NCBI GenBank assembly: GCA_026122225.1
Contig: JANEZZ010000739.1
Coordinates: forward strand, 62,001 to 126,000
Direction of reading: 5' to 3'
DNA: 64,000 bases
From: Heloderma charlesbogerti
Lineage: Eukaryota; Chordata; Lepidosauria; Squamata; Helodermatidae
Made by a program: the position numbers and the translations under genes
In this document: one piece after another, positions 45,401 to 57,878 of the stretch
How the letters are laid out: each line of letters opens with the position of its first letter
How positions within the stretch are numbered: position 1 is the stretch's first letter
The notes under the pieces: generated by a model
Databases searched by the model: none
Told to the model about the DNA's origin: nothing
The model's input: only the letters and a program-made list of their open reading frames with translations

Positions 45401-48400
45401 TGTCCTCCTGCCTCCCTGTCCCTTTTCTTGTAAGTATTAGAGACATCCACGCTATAAGGTGTTTCCCATGATTGTTGCCAAACTCCTTCCTCATAAATGG
45501 GCTCCTTTCCTTCCATTTCTCTGCATGAGCCCATCCTCCTCCTATTCATGCAAACACCAAGTGACTTTATCCCCTATTACTCATACGTAGGGAAGCCCTG
45601 GCATGGCTTCCCAGCCCTGTCCTGATTTCCCTTTTATTCGAGCACTGAGCATGGGCATCTACAAAGGAACCTCTGTGCTCCAGCGGGTGGTCACACACAA
45701 GGGGTCCTCCCAGCAGAAAGACCCACGGAACGGGGCATCCTGATCACATGGGGCTGCGTCACCGAAGGCTACACAGGAAGCAGCACCAGTAGGAGAATAC
45801 AGGTAGCGTGTGAGTCCTTTTTTCTGGGCTTTTCTTAGGAACAGGACTGTAGACCAGACAGACCCTTTTTCTGACTCACTCTGGCTCTTGCTGTGTTCTG
45901 CCTTTAAAAGATAAAACAGAAGTGTTCTTTTTATTGGTCAATCCCATCCCATTAATTACCCCCAGTTGGTCCCCTACTCCCCCATCCCCCTTTTTTTAAA
46001 CTCCGCATATTCGAAATGTGTGAATAATACAAGCAGCGCAATAAAATGGAGAGAAACAAGGAAGTCACCCAAAGGTGTGTCAGACCATTCATCTGAAAGG
46101 CATGGGATGTTCCAGAACTCTGATGTAGTTACTACAGGAAGGCTTGACTTAAACAGAGGAAGCTACTCCACCAGGCCTGGATCATGTAAGCAAGCTGGGG
46201 CTGACCTGATCTGATCGGACATTGCTGCATAATGTTCTGAAAGCCGTGAGCGAGGCAGGATATACAATTATTAATTATTAATAATAATTATTGAGAGAAT
46301 CCTATTTCAGAGTAATTTCCCCCTTTAGAACAGGCAAACTGTACCCACCAATGAAGGTGGAATTGAATGGGCTGAAAAGGATTTCACAAGTAAGGTCCTT
46401 ATGAACCTCATCTACATCACCGAATACTCATTGACACCTCATATTACCCATTTCTAATTAGTGTGGGTCTAGCAAGTACCATACTCCACTCTTTTGTTTG
46501 CTGGCAGGAACTGCCATTCTCAACACGTATGTGTTTTTGTGTACCTCTTGCTGTTTGGTCATGCAAGCGTGAGGTCACATCTGTTATTTAAAATGTGAAA
46601 GAACTCAGATTTTTGTGCTGTGAGATGTGCCTTTTGTGGGGGATGGGTGCCTGCTATAGCTTGTAGAGCGCAGTGGTGTAGTGGCAAATGTTGAAGGTCA
46701 GGGACACATCATGACAGTCCCCACAGCCACACCCCCAAGGAGAGGTCAAAGATCCAGGCAGCTGCATTTCTCTGTATTTGAACCACTTCTAGGAGTTTTC
46801 AACTCTACCAGGTTCAGGTCACTGAGTCACAAGAGGCATGACAAAGGACAAGTAGTCTGCCCCAAAGGCTGAATAAAAGACAGGGGTGTGGTCTGAGCCC
46901 CAGCATGCTTAACAACATACTAAATAACAGCTAGGGATGTCAGAGAAATCCGCAATGGAACCAAATGAGTTTGGATTTTCATGAATCCCACCCATGGATT
47001 CTGAAGTGGACTGGCTTTGCCCTGTCAGGCGGATTCCACAGACTTGCAGGCTTGTTTTTCTTACATTCCCAAGTTTTGTGCAAATTTTGTCATTGAAAAA
47101 TACACAAAATAAAAAAAACCAGACAAAAATGCACATTTCCCCCATAAGCTAAAGTGTGAAAATGCACATTTGCAGGGAATTGCATGTGCAAATTTGCGCA
47201 GATGTGGATTTGTGCAATTACACATTTGGGCAAATTTGGAAAGAAAAAAATCCAATTCCATCGATGGGTGGGCAATGGAACGAAAGGCGCCTTACAATCC
47301 ACAAAACACAGACGGAACAGATTTTACAGAATTCGTGCATCCCTAACAATAGCACCAATAGAAACCTCTTTCACAGCAATCCCAGCTGCCAGTAAGATAA
47401 TGTCTTCCTTTTCTTACATGCAGTTAATTTTTTCCTTAAAAGAGGAAGGGGGTATGGCACTTTGATGGCCCCGAAGCAAGCTATGCAGGGGTGCACGGGA
47501 GCCCACAGGCACCAGTTTGCCTCCCCCTGCTTTGAACTACTACTGCCCTCAAGAGAGAAAGCCAATTCCATACATTCTTTCAACATACACACACCACACT
47601 AGTTGTCCCTTTTCATAGTGTCATGCAGTCTGCTTTTACTTCATTTGCTTGTAGCTTCACCCTTTTCTGAGGAGCACCTCATTTAACAACAGTGCTGGAG
47701 ACAAGGTGTTTTTTAACAGCAACGGTGAATTAGAAGCTGGATTTGACATTATCAACTGGGTCACTTTCCCAAACCAATCCATCCTTAGAATAACAGCTGG
47801 ACACATGGATCCCCAGGCCTCACCAGGCAAAGAAGTGACCCTTAACAAGAAGACCATCAGATGGCACAGAAAATTTAACCAGGTGGGATCTGGCAGTCTG
47901 TAGGTTCTAACCAAGCTGAAGAGGAAAGTGGTCCAATACTATCCCATGAACATCCTTCCCTCCCTTCTAATTGAAAGCTTTTGGAAACCACATACCTGGG
48001 TGTAGGAATTTGGAAACAGGCCTGGGCATCTGAATTGTCAAAAAATATTTGGTCAATTGACTAGTGGTTGATATTGTGAAAGGATGGCTAAATATTTTTT
48101 TTTAACAGAATTCATTTTATAAGAACAACAGAAAAGATAATCATCAGCAGGTTTGATATTTGGTACAATTACGGAGGGTTGTTATTGTGAAACAGTACCA
48201 TTAACATTGTAAAAGGTTAGGATTAGGGTTATCATGTTGTGAGATTTTTATTCCACCTTCTCTGCAAGTTGCTGAGGGTAGCATACAGACATGCAAGCAA
48301 GACCCCTTTTATCTTCACAACAATGCTGGTACACGGAGAGTGTATAACTGCCCCAAGGTCACTAAATGGGCTTCATGTCAACCTGGGAGCCAATCTACAT

Positions 48401-51400
48401 GGAAACGGGTTTTGGGGTGGTTCCGTTTAAATGCAGATTTTCATGAAATCTGGTTAGCTCCTCCCAGGGCAAACAGTAGCCAGTAATGAAGTGCATACAT
48501 TTAAAAAAAAAAAAAAATCAGTTTGCATCAGGCAGATGAGTAGAACCGAATGTCATCAAATGGTAGGTGTGGAGAAGGGAAAAGGCTTGCTCTCCACCCT
48601 TCCCCGCCCCCCCCCCTCTGGACTCAGTGAAGCTTTTAAAATCAGTACGGCTCTGCATACCTTTGCACTTCCATACGTAACAGCCTAGTTATGCTCCCCT
48701 CCCTACTCCTGCGCTCAGTGGTCTTGCCTGGAGATGCCTCCAATTATACCAGGTTGCTAGTGGGACAAGCCTGGCTATGACGCTAGCTGCCGCCTGCTGC
48801 AGGGATAGGGGACAAGATGCCCTCATACACACCCTCACTAAGGTAATGAATGACACAAAAACGTAATTTTACAGGATGCAATGCTGTCACCTACGCAGTG
48901 ACTTCTGTATTTGACAAAAATTTGACATCTCTCAACTGACAGGTGGTTGATAGACAATATCTGACTGGTCAGTTCAATAGCATGTCAATTCCTTTACACC
49001 TACCATATTTCAACCACTTTTCCTCTCGGCTAGGGCATTTAAATGGTCATGTTTTAATTTCTAGAATAATTTCCTGTCCTGTCCTTTAGGACTCATATTG
49101 AAATGGGGGAGGAGGGTTGCAATGGCAGTCTGGTAAATATCGATGTTTGCAGAGTGCAAACGGTCTCTCTAAAGGAAACTGGAAGGGGAGGGAGAATATG
49201 GTGCCACTTGATAAACTCATGCAAGCAAGCAAGCAAGCAAGCAAAAGTTTAGTGTAATTAGCAGCCAGCCATTATACAACTTCACATAGATGTATCACAT
49301 CCATCCCCTTGGCCTTTGCATGTGAGTGCAAGGCCAGTACAAGAAATTTAGCAGTTCTGAAAGTTACATATTTGTTAAAATCATTTAATAAAAAACTAGG
49401 GGTGGGCGGATCACTTCCCTGGTTCCATTCTGGGGCATCCTCTCGGGGGGGAGGCAATCCGTTATTCCCCCCTGTAATCCTCCTTGGCCGGCTCCGCTCC
49501 ACGGCAAGTCCGCAAAGCCACCAGCCAGGCCCATCCGCAGCCGGACGTCCGACTGCTGCTGGGCTACAGTCGCAAATGGCGTCCGGCATAGCAGATGCCA
49601 TTTGCATCCCTGCATTAGCTGTGATAGGCTACTTATATATTTACATAGCCTATCACGGCTAAAGTAGGGAGGCAAATGGCAGCCGCAGACCAGGGCAGCA
49701 GACAGATTGGACCAGCTGATGCCACTTAGGATTCATCCCGGGAAAATTTCGCGGGGGGGGAGTGGTCTGTTCCGCCACAGACTTCCAGCCACAGCCGGTC
49801 TCCGGATGTGAATGGCGTCCGGCCTCGCAAAGGCCATTTGCATCCCTTCCCCTTCAGTGATAGGCTACGTAAAGCTTTACATAGCCTATCACAGGAAGGG
49901 ATGCAAATGGCATAGCGCACGCCATTTGCGCCCCTTCCCCTTCCGTGATAGGCTATGTAAAGTTTACGTAGCCTATCACAGAAGGGGAAGGGGAGCAAAT
50001 GGCGTCTGCTAGGCCAGACACCATTCACGTCCTAAGACCGGCTGTGGTGGACCCAGCTGGAGCTGGAGCCAGAGCTGGCGGTGCCAGCCTGCCAGGTAGG
50101 ATCCGGCCAGGTCGGACTTCGAGGGGTGGCGGGGTGGGGTGGTCCATTCTGCCATGGACTCCGTGGCGGAATTCTCTGCCATTCCTAACTGCATCTCTTT
50201 AAGGCGTTGCAGTAGTACTGACTTTGCTCTATCATAACTCAGTGTCAGTAAGAAAGGTATGGAAAACCCCATGTTTGTAATAATGAAGAGAATCTTTTTT
50301 CTCCAGAAATTGGAGCCCATTTCCTCAACGGCAGTCAATACAAAGTCAGATGTCTGCTTAAATAACACGTTTAGCCAAAAGAACAAGGCTAATTTAAGGG
50401 CTTCAACTTTTATTGACATCAGCCCTAATTCAGCATGGATTGTTACCAATTTATTAGAAACTGGGACAGAAAGAAGTCTGCGCAGAAATTTATTTTGGGC
50501 TTCTTCAATTGGATCTAATTTAGCCACTGCTCACAATGGGGCCCCATATAGTATTTGTGGCAGGACTCTTAACCCGATAAAGTTCCAGCGCCAATTTCAC
50601 AAATTTACCTCCTTTAGTATGATGGAAGCATAACAGCCCACTAAGAATCTTATCAGCCAGCACAGCATTGGTTTGTATCTGGAGGGACCAAGACCCTGAT
50701 TGCTGGAATATGACCCCAAGATACTTAAAACAGGGGACTTACTCTAAACTATTCCCATCCATTTTCCAATTGTAAACATGCCTTGATTTACCAAACACCA
50801 CTATCTCAGTTTTATTGTAACTAATAGAAAGCTGTTCATTTCTACAATAGTGACTAAACTGCCTTAGCAGTCTTCACAATCATACCTGACCATGAGATAT
50901 AAGAATGGTATCGTCTGCACAATCCCCTTTTAAAAACTCTACAACATCATTTTAAAACGGGTTAAAAAGAAGTGGAGCTACAGCATCCTTGTCTAACTCT
51001 TATTGTAACAGACACCATATTAGATAACTGACCTCTTGGCCTACTCTAATTTTAAGAGAAGTCTCTGAGTAGTAGGGATGTTGGAGAATTCCACCACGGA
51101 CTCCTGTGAGGCTGTGGCGGAATGGACTACCCCCCCACTACCCCTCGAAACCCCCGGAACGGACCTACCTAGTGGCGGCTCCAGCGGCAGCAGCAGCTCC
51201 GACGGCGGCTCCGGCAGAGGCTCCGGGTCGTCTTCTGGGCTGTTGTGGCCACAAATGGCGTCCTGCGTAGGGGACGCCATTTGCATCCCTACGCTAGGCT
51301 GTGATAGGCTATGTAGATACTTACATAGCCTATCACGGCAAAAGCAGGGATGCAAATGGCGTAGCGGCTGCCATTTGCATTGCCGCTTTAGCAGTGATAG

Positions 51401-54400
51401 GCTACGTAAATATTTACGTAGCCTATCACAGCTAAAGCAGGGACGCAAATGGCATAGGGGATGCCATTTGCATCCCTGCTTTAGCTGTGATAGGCTAAGT
51501 AAATATATACATAGCCTATCATGGCCTAGCACAGGGACGCAAATGGCGTCCCCTATGCAGGACGCCATTTGGGTCCACAGCAGCCCGGCAGCAGATGGAG
51601 GCCCCGCTGAGGATTGGCCTGGCCGGCGGCTCCATGGACTGACCACAGAGCAGAGCCGGCCAGGCAGGATTCCAGGGGGGAGGACCAGATCGCCTCCCCC
51701 CCCCCACCGCGGAACCCAGCGGAGCCAGGTAAGCAGGGTTTCCTATACCCCTACTGAGTATAGACCCATAATACAATTTAGTCGATGTGCATCAGTTCCC
51801 AAGGATTGTAACTTAATCCACAGACATTTCCATGAAATGGAATCAAAAGCAGCTTTTAAGTCAACGAAAGCTACAAAAATTTGTTTGGTGAATGCCAACA
51901 AATATTTATCTATAATGCGTTTAAGTAAGAGGCAATGATCAAGTGTCGATCACCCTGCATGGAATCCAGCCTGCTCTGGAGCAAGCAAAGCCTTTTCCTC
52001 AACCCAATCCTCTAATTTCTCTAAGAGATGTCTGGCATAAATTTTCCCTGCCACATCAGAAAGACTAATGGGTCTATAATTTGCTGGGTCGTCCTTAGGA
52101 CCCTTTTTATAGATGGGAACCACCACAGCTGAAAGCCAGCTGGATGGGAGGACACCCGATTGATCTGTAAGGGAGAACAGAGTTGCAAGTATAGGTGCCC
52201 AGCAATCTGGAAAAGAGAGAAATAATTCTGGGGGGAAGCCATTTCCAGCAGGAGCCTTCCCTTTCTGTAGACTTAACATCAATGCTTTGGCTTCATCTAT
52301 CATAACACAATCCCAATGAGGGCCACAGTTAGAGTCAAAGCCAACTTTTGAATCCATTCCTTGAGTGGTCGGATCATTAAACACCTCCCTAAAATGACTT
52401 TTCCATTTGGACATGCAAATATAGCCATCAAAAACTGGGACCGACCTCCCTTCCATCTTAGACACTAAGGACTAAAACTTCCTAGGAATTTTTCTGAAAA
52501 AGGGCCAGACCCATTTCTCTCCATTGTTCATTATGATAATATCTCTTCTTTGGTTTAATAAATTTCATAATCTTGCTTGCAGGCACCATTGCAGGCAGGA
52601 TTTCTTGCTTGCAGGCAACATTTAAAAAGTAACACTTTTGGACTAATGGATATTAATTTGAGAACTGGTTATTGCCTGGACAATGGCAGTTCATGGGGTA
52701 CAAAATGGAGTTCCATACCATGTTCTTTTTCATGACTATAATGCAATTATTTCAATGCAAGACATGTTAATCATATGTAGAAAAGACAAGAGCACAAAAA
52801 TGGAGCACATACAGAATGCCCACTTTCTGTGGATAGGTCTTGCCACTTGCTGTGTGTAATGACCATTGCCATCCAGGGCACAGCAAGAAAAAGAAAGAAG
52901 GGGAGCCATTCTGTTGCTACGATTGTGCACCATGCTCAGAAGGGAAGATTGCAGACTCGAAGGGTAAGAGACACAACATGCTACGGTCTGGAGTATATTA
53001 AGGCCATGTAAAATTTCTTCGTATGGGTTCGCATCACCTCTTCTTGGGAAGCTTAAAAAATAATAGGGATGACTTGAAAAAGCAACTTATTTCACAAATA
53101 ACACACCTGTATGGGTAAATCTTTAAAGCTGTACACAGAGCTCAAGATGCATGCATATAATGGCCTGAAGACTGATGATGCCATTGTCCTGCTGAAGCCC
53201 AGCAGGTGTGACCCTACATGATGTATGAATGGGAGATTACCTGGAATTATATGTAAGATACTCTGACTTCCTCGGAGAGTGTAACAAATGTGGGAAGTAA
53301 ATATATTAGATTAAGTTTTACAAGAGGCATGGGGGGAAAGGAGTGAACCTGGTATCTCTCTTTGAAAGACTGCCAATATTAATGATAATTGGGTGTTTAA
53401 GGGTAAACAACGTTATACTAAAAGGAAGTCATGGAGTATGAAAAGTTCTATCCTGTCCCACAGGCTCTAGGGCATTAGTGTTTCATCCAAGGGAGGCCCT
53501 CCTCCACTCCCCACCCCCCACCCCTGGCAGCTTCTACTTAACATGATCCTTTTGTTCATTTACTCTTCCAAATTAAGTACTACTTACCAGATCCTAACAC
53601 TTTCTTCCTCCAGTCCTCATACCAGGATTTGCCATGATCCAGGAAAGAAAGCTGTTTAGGGAGTTTAGCGTGCGCAGCAAAGGTGGTTACACAGGCACAT
53701 CTGAATTCCATTTGCATCCACATTGCAGTGCTCATCTGGGTCCCACTGAACTGCCTGATGTGCCCTTGAAAGCAGATGGGAGCATGCATCCCCACAGCTG
53801 CAGGGTTTTGCATGCGACTAGTTGGATTTCACTGGGAGTTTGGTCTTCCATTCCCATCGTACTTCTCCAGGAAATCTTACAATAGATAAAAAGATAATAT
53901 TCCACTATCAGCCTCTAGATGATTCGAATCCTTTGGGCTTCCAATCTTCTTCACTGCTCACAGAGCTGAACATTTTTTGATGATGATGTCTTCAGCTAGG
54001 GAGCAGCAACTATCACAGTAACTGCAGGAATCTCTTCTAAAAGCATAGTATATAGACAACAACACCTTGGCTTTACAGTAAGATGTGGTCATGGACACAT
54101 AGCTATGTTGCTTTCTTTTCCAAGCCTAGGACTCCGAGCTTTTACTTCTGAAAAGTGTACACCTCATATATGCACTGAGCACATGTGCAGATAACTGCTA
54201 CTGTCAGTGTTAGTAGTGGGTTTATGAAGCTAAGATCAGTCTCCCACTGTGTCTTCTGTCCTGCCTCTCTCTGGCTTCTCGCCTCTGCTGAGAGCCGTGG
54301 GATGGGAGCCCTTGCGCTTTCACCCTTGGACTTGTGCCTTTGCCCAGGCCCAAGATTTATATATCACCTGGATGGGAGGGAGATGAAACAGCCTGAATCA

Positions 54401-55410
54401 GGAGCCCCAGGTGAAATAAGGGGGCCGAACACATCCTCCAGCTACCTCCACCCTTACATATTTGTGATATCTTTGAATGACTGTAGTAGCACCTGCTCTA
54501 TTTTTCAGACATGGATGACTGTTTCAAATGCCCAGAAGATCAATATCCAAACAAGGACCACAATCACTGCCTTCCTAAAATGCCAAACTTCCTGTCTTAT
54601 CAAGAACCTTTGGGAATCGCTTTCGTTTTCCTGGCTCTCTTTTTCTCTCTGATCACAGCTTTGGTGATAGGAATCTTCATTAAACACAAGAACACCCCCA
54701 TCGTCAGAGCCAACAACCAGAACCTCACCTACTCTCTGCTCATCTCTCTCTTCCTCTGCTTCCTCTGCTCTCTGCTTTTCATTGGTCAACCACACACAGT
54801 GACTTGCTGTCTACGACAAACGTCTTTTGGCATCACCTTCTCAATGGCTATTTCTTCTGTGCTGGCAAAAACCATCATGGTGGTTCTGGCTTTCATGGCC
54901 ACCAAACCGGGGAGCAGGATGAGGAAATGGGTGGGGAAGAGCCTGGCAAATGGTGTTGTTCTTTCCGGGTCCTTTATTCAAGTCGGGATTTGTGGTGTGT
55001 GGCTCTGTATTGCTCCTCCATTCCCAGACCTCGACACTCATTCTCTGCCTGAGGAAACCGTGGCAGAATGCAATGAAGGGTCACCCATCATGTTTTACTG
55101 TGTTCTTGGGTACTTGGGATTCATGGCTCTTACAAGCTTCATTGTGGCTTTCTTTGCGAGACGCTTGCCCAGCACTTTCAATGAAGCCAAGTTCATCACT
55201 TTCAGCTTATTGCTGTTTTGCAGTGTGTGGGTCTCTTTTGTCCCAACTTATCTAGGCACGAAGGGGAAATACATGGTGGCTGTGGAGGTTTTCTCCATCC
55301 TGGCTTCTAGCATTGGACTACTGGTGTGTATCTTTAGTCCCAAATGTTACATACTTGTAATAAGGCCTGAACTCAATATTAAGGATCAGCTAATAAAGAG
55401 AAATCAATAA
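42191..55410 (+). CDS. V2R gene 4 (beta), complete six-exon gene, 874 aa
   Basis: Paralogue of gene 2 in unit II and the better candidate for a working receptor. Exons: 42191-42417, 43577-43868, 44443-45291, 47655-47882, 52837-52963, 54509-55410; together 2625 nt, 874 codons plus stop, all GT-AG, no in-frame stop. Domain order is signal peptide, flytrap ligand domain, Cys-rich linker, seven helices. The C-terminus ends LIKRNQ, close to the alpha copies, and helix 7 has Gly. Oddities: the N-terminal cysteine of gene 2 is Asn here; residues coded by 44679-44753 differ strongly from gene 2; FSPKCY replaces FCPKCY after helix 7. A provirus sits 176 bp past the stop in opposite orientation. Confidence 0.92.
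42418..43576 (+). other. Gene 4 intron 1
   Basis: Lacks the solo LTR of unit I; tatat at 42567-42571 is the empty site. The GC-rich block (about 42575-43140) matches 6750-7330. Confidence 0.65.
43577..43868 (+). CDS. Gene 4 exon 2
   Basis: 292 bp, [20 protein letters not shown] through [13 protein letters not shown] to YKIPQ. Same splice sites as gene 2. Confidence 0.95.
43869..44442 (+). other. Gene 4 intron 2
   Basis: Contains a ctg/gtt triplet microsatellite at 44029-44060, longer than in unit I. Otherwise plain intron. Confidence 0.7.
44443..45291 (+). CDS. Gene 4 exon 3
   Basis: 849 bp, open, [18 protein letters not shown] to NLHHWQWQ. Differs from gene 2 mainly within 44679-44753. 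Confidence 0.95.
45824..46387. other. Unit II-specific segment in intron 3
   Basis: About 564 bp present here and absent at 9979 in unit I, where the flanks (gagtcctttttt and cacaagtaagg) meet. No repeat family, ORF or clear target duplication is recognised. It may be an insertion here or a deletion in unit I. Confidence 0.6.
46932..47345. mobile_element. hAT-like MITE in intron 3, unit II copy
   Basis: Counterpart of 10813-11228, TAGGGATG to CATCCCTA, 414 bp. Confidence 0.65.
47655..47882 (+). CDS. Gene 4 exon 4
   Basis: 228 bp; the protein is identical to gene 2 exon 4 as far as I can see, ending WHRKFNQ at cag|gtggga. Confidence 0.93.
49397..50187. mobile_element. Palindromic MITE 1 (unit II)
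   Basis: Counterpart of 13285-14102, 791 bp, with palindromes around 49622, 49857 and 49945 using gataggcta/tagcctatc arms. Confidence 0.65.
51073..51753. mobile_element. Palindromic MITE 2 (unit II)
   Basis: Counterpart of 15045-15654, 681 bp, target duplication ctgagtag/ctgagtat. Palindromes at 51303-51334, 51396-51427 and 51489-51520, exactly 93 bp apart. A GC-rich block at 51150-51240 is extra compared with unit I. Confidence 0.8.
52837..52963 (+). CDS. Gene 4 exon 5: Cys-rich linker
   Basis: 127 bp, [17 protein letters not shown], then [20 protein letters not shown]. Donor aagg|gtaaga. Same frame and phase as gene 2. Confidence 0.93.
52964..54508 (+). other. Gene 4 intron 5
   Basis: Collinear with 17050-18534. 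No repeat recognised. Confidence 0.6.
54509..55410 (+). CDS. Gene 4 exon 6: seven-helix domain
   Basis: 902 bp, open, seven helices, ends [12 protein letters not shown] and stop. Helix 7 has SSIGLL. A weak ATTAAA at 55517-55522 could serve as the poly(A) signal before the provirus. Confidence 0.95.
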
Positions 55411-55586
55411 GTACTCTAAGGTTTGTCTACTGTTGTATTATTGTTAAACAGGCCAGGCCCTCCTATGTGCCATGGTGTGTCAGATGGCATGGTTGGTGTA
55501 CAGGAGGATGCAGCAGATTAAAGACTCTGTCACCTGCCACCCAGAGGGCTACTTGACCACATTTCCCTTCTAATTGCAGGGGCTAG
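55411..55586 (+). other. 3' flank of gene 4 up to provirus
   Basis: Resembles the alpha 3' flank at first (tctactgttgtattattg). Ends with ctag (55583-55586), the provirus target duplication. It corresponds to sequence deleted in unit I. Confidence 0.7.
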
Positions 55587-55930
55587 TGTTGCACAAAATG
55601 CTAGTTTTGCCCCCTGGAGGCTAGTCCAATTTGCCCCAAAGAGGAGAGTCAACTTCAGGCTGGGTCAAACTCAATTTTATTGTTTGCAAACAGTTCGACA
55701 AAGGAGCTCACGCTCAAAGCAGAGTCGACCCTGGGCAACCTCCGCGCTACAGTTTTATCACTTAGCTTGCATTCCTCAGCCAGCGTGTTACTTTTGATTA
55801 GTTGCCAGCGGTTTGCTTAGCAACCTTATCTTAGGGTTACTGTCTGCTCATTCCAGGCATGCGCAGCTCTTACAGTACTATGTGCTGCTTAAGACACATA
55901 CAATGGCTTTTAGGTTACATTTTTACTACA
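55587..55930 (-). repeat. Provirus 3' LTR
   Basis: 344 bp, TG...CA. Next to it, read on the minus strand, is the polypurine tract tttgaggggagaat (55931-55944). Confidence 0.93.
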
Positions 55931-56289
55931 ATTCTCCCCTCAAAAGGCTTTTCTCAAATTTATACTCTCTTTGGTCCCGCGGTGGACTATGCACTTAAAG
56001 GCGCAAACTATTATTGCTGTGGCATTGATGGTTTTCTCTAAACAGCAAGTGAGGCCTAGGATGCCTTTGTTCTAGCTACTAGAATGTTGACAACAAAAAC
56101 ACTTTTTTTTTTGAACTTTTGGAACTCAGTTTTGTTCCGTTCATCAGGAACCCTTGAAACGAGAGCACCCTCTTTCTGTAGAGCTACTTGAGTCCTTTCA
56201 GGGGTTCATTATTCCAACGGTGACCTTCAGGTGGGTCAGCTTCCGGTGTGACCCTCTCTGGTGCAGGTGATGCCTTTATTCAGTGTGAT

Positions 56290-57147
56290 GAATCCACTTC
56301 TTTTCTTTGGCGACTTTCATAGCAATGGGAGTGGTAAGTAGGATCTGAAACAGACCCTTCTGCTTCTTGGTAGGTGGTTCATCTTTCTAGGACTGGATTA
56401 GCACCCAATCGCTGGGATTGAGATTATGCACTGGAGCATCTAAAGGCCAGGATTGGTGCGGTGTCGCAAACCTGTGAAAACAAAAGAGACTGCAAAGCAG
56501 TAACATAACCTTGAATCTTAAAACTTTTACTTTTAAATTCACATTTAAGCTATCAGCCATAGGTAATATCCGAGGTGGGCACTTATGGAACGTTTAAAAG
56601 GTGTCAATTTAATACTTCCCTTGGGGGCGCACCATACTCGAGTCAAGGTGATTGGCAAGGCCTGTGGCCTTTCAACTTAATCTTTAAACAAATTTTAATG
56701 AGCATTGTCTTTAAGGTGCAGTTCATCTTCTCAACTTGACTTGTGGATTGAGGTTTCCAAGGGGGGTGTAGCTTCTAGTTAGTTTGTTATGCCTGGGCCA
56801 CTACTTGCGTCACTTGTCCAACAAAATGGGGCCCCTGATTTGATTCACTCTCTTTAGGTAACAAGAGTTTAGGGATTACTTTTTAACAGGATCTTGGCTA
56901 CTGTCTGAGCGGTGCAGTCAATTGCTTTTATCATTACTAGCAGGTACCGATAGCCATGAGTCTGGGGCAACTCTGAAAAGTCAATTTGAAATCTCTGAAA
57001 AGGATAGTAAGCGCATGGGCGACTTCTCATTTGAGCTGGGGGCTCAAACATCTTTGAATCATTTTTGAGGCACAAAGGGCAGTCAGCCACTGTTCTCAGG
57101 TTTTGGTCTAACCTGAAGGAGGTGCTATCTGCCTCGGGTGCACTCAA
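56290..57147 (-). pseudogene. Provirus integrase remnant
   Basis: Contains CPLC of the zinc-binding end, FQIDFSELP with the first catalytic Asp, a VEKMN motif of the third catalytic region (about 56721-56740) and a C-terminal part. Broken by several stops and frameshifts. Confidence 0.8.
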
Positions 57148-57159
57148 AATCGGGGTGTT

Positions 57160-57850
57160 AAAGGGGGATGATCCCTTTATTAACTAACCATAATTTTTGA
57201 ACTTCTCAATGAGCGGCTTCAAGCCTGCACAGGTGGCTTTTTTCAGAGGATACTGCCTTACGCACACAGGGCTCTCGCTTTTTAAAGAAGATTTTAATTT
57301 GTGTTATACATTTGGTCGGGCAGGGGTTCTGTCTGCCCACACACATGGATTAACATTCTCTAAAATCTCAGTCCCTTTGGCCTCTGACACAATCTTGATT
57401 GCTTGAAGGGCCATTCGATAATTTGAGCCCTGCATTGCTGGCAGCTGTACTACAATCTGATTATCACGGAAGAAGATTTTAGCTTGCAGTTTTGTTAACA
57501 AGTCCCGCCCCAAGAGGGCAACCAGGTATGCAGATGAAGCTACAAAGGCATGTTCCAGTATGTTATTTCCAGTCTTCGTGAGGAGGGGCTTACACATGGG
57601 CAATTTAGTTTTTTTTTTTCCCTTTAATTTCTTTTATAGTTACATGCTTTCCACTTTCTCTTGCCGGGGGGCTTCACAGGGATCATAGAAAATGTGGCTC
57701 CAGTATCTACTAGGGCTTTACAGTCCTCGCCACCAACCCTTACTTTTACCTTGGGATTCTCCCGAGCATTTGTTCGTAGGGTGGTGGCCCTTCAGCTAGA
57801 CTCCCCCCCACTGGAGGACCCTGCCAGCATTTGGCAGCCTTCAGGGTGAG
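57160..57850 (-). pseudogene. Provirus protease and start of reverse transcriptase
   Basis: DTGA at 57696-57707 (minus) marks the aspartic protease; LLGRDLLTKL lies near its end. A stop follows in the N-terminal part of reverse transcriptase, after which the catalytic core is deleted. Confidence 0.8.
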
Positions 57851-57878
57851 TCTCTTTTCTCTTTTCTTTCAGCTCTGG

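Larger units (their letters stand above)
45292..47654 (+). other. Gene 4 intron 3
   Basis: Differs from unit I by an extra segment at 45824-46387 and by loss of about 290 bp at about 46827. Holds the shared hAT-like element at 46932. Confidence 0.65.
49220..52470 (-). mobile_element. LINE in beta intron 4 (unit II)
   Basis: Better preserved copy of 13109-16555. The frame 52465-51950 contains [20 protein letters not shown] and [11 protein letters not shown], a non-LTR reverse transcriptase start. A C-terminal block lies at 50527-50009. Interrupted by the MITEs at 49397 and 51073 but not by BovB. Confidence 0.78.
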
